NCBI GenBank assembly: GCA_902476475.1
Contig: CABSDO010000115.1
Span: forward strand, 1-5,262
Length of the DNA: 5,262 nt
Direction of reading: 5' to 3'
Origin: an uncultured Collinsella sp.
Lineage (GTDB): Bacteria > Actinomycetota > Coriobacteriia > Coriobacteriales > Coriobacteriaceae
Shown: in pieces, positions 4,924 through 5,262 of the stretch
Layout of the letters: each line of letters begins with the position of its first letter
Position numbering within the stretch: position 1 is the first letter of the stretch
Notes under the pieces: model-generated
The model's input: only the letters and a program-made list of their open reading frames with translations
Databases searched by the model: none
Told to the model about the DNA's origin: nothing
Program-made: the position numbers and the translations under genes

Positions 4924-5262
4924 CTAGGCGAGCAGCTCGGCTGCCGCAAACTCCTCGGGTGTATTGACGTTTTCGAAGCAGAGCGTGGAACCGGCAACCT
5001 CGACAATCTGGGGCTCATCCAGATAGCCGGCATGGACCTGGTCGATCAAACAGCGGATGCGTTGGCGGTCCTGGTCGAGCAACTCACGGGCGTTCGGCGC
5101 GCAAGCCTGGCGGCGCCACACGGCGCACAGTGGCTCAATCCCCCGCTCCTCGCGCGGGACGCACACATCGAGCGGGCCTTCCTTGACCCGATCCGAAAGC
5201 GCGCCAATCAATTCCGGCGAGACAAACGGCATATCGCAGGCAACGATCGCCACGAGCGGCAG
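4924..5262 (-). CDS. mobA: Molybdenum cofactor guanylyltransferase MobA, C-terminal part only
   Basis: Cytoplasmic nucleotidyltransferase that attaches GMP to Mo-molybdopterin to make the guanine dinucleotide form of the cofactor. The last 112 codons are visible and the frame is open to the window edge. The usual protein is about 200 residues, so the N-terminal nucleotide-binding glycine loop lies outside. The GTG at 5253 is internal, because family sequence continues upstream of it as LPL. Seen here are VACDMPFVSPEL, whose Asp corresponds to the metal-binding Asp of MobA, then GIEPLCAVW and FENVNTPEEF, both typical of MobA. These favour MobA over the related cytidylyltransferase MocA/YgfJ, which is the usual partner of molybdenum hydroxylases. 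The stop TAG at 4926-4924 is 14 bases before the DUF3343 gene, indicating an operon. Confidence 0.88.
   Translation of the reverse strand: MPLVAIVACDMPFVSPELIGALSDRVKEGPLDVCVPREERGIEPLCAVWRRQACAPNARELLDQDRQRIRCLIDQVHAGYLDEPQIVEVAGSTLCFENVNTPEEFAAAELLA

Overview
All five genes I can support lie on the minus strand, so transcription runs from right to left. The DNA is GC-rich, with strong third-position G/C bias and long antisense open frames as a by-product. The gene set suggests an anaerobic, probably gut-associated actinobacterium of the Coriobacteriia (Collinsella-like): an NADP-type glutamate dehydrogenase, a clostridial-style molybdenum hydroxylase and a Se/S-carrier-like protein. That placement is inference from protein style and composition; there is no rRNA or other marker gene here.

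Layout in transcription order. (1) 5262-4924: the C-terminal half of MobA, the molybdenum cofactor nucleotidyltransferase, cut by the window edge. (2) 4909-4499: a small protein 14 bases downstream with a DUF3343 (putative Se/S carrier) domain behind an unusual Cys-rich N-terminal extension; it probably shares an operon with mobA. (3) 4498-4243: a non-coding stretch with two adjacent palindromes (one starting 3 bases after the stop codon) and then the leader of gdhA, which contains more inverted repeats. (4) 4242-2887: gdhA, complete, followed by a clear intrinsic terminator at 2859-2829. (5) 2765-1851 and 1851 to beyond base 1: a molybdenum hydroxylase operon made of an FAD-binding subunit and a fused 2Fe-2S/molybdopterin catalytic subunit, joined by a one-base stop/start overlap. 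The catalytic subunit runs off the left edge.

How they work together: the two hydroxylase genes form one enzyme in which electrons pass from substrate at the Mo centre through two 2Fe-2S clusters to FAD. MobA supplies a step in molybdenum cofactor maturation. DUF3343 proteins have been linked by comparative genomics to selenium traits, including selenium-dependent molybdenum hydroxylases, and one lies close to such a hydroxylase and a cofactor gene here. The most economical reading is therefore part of a selenium-dependent molybdenum hydroxylase locus, of the kind associated with anaerobic purine or related heterocycle metabolism. gdhA sits between the two parts with its own ribosome-binding site and terminator and looks like an independent nitrogen-assimilation unit. 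I see no CRISPR array, tRNA, rRNA, transposase or phage gene, and no convincing evidence of a wholly new system. The most unusual items are the Cys-rich extension on the DUF3343 protein and the paired palindromes before gdhA.
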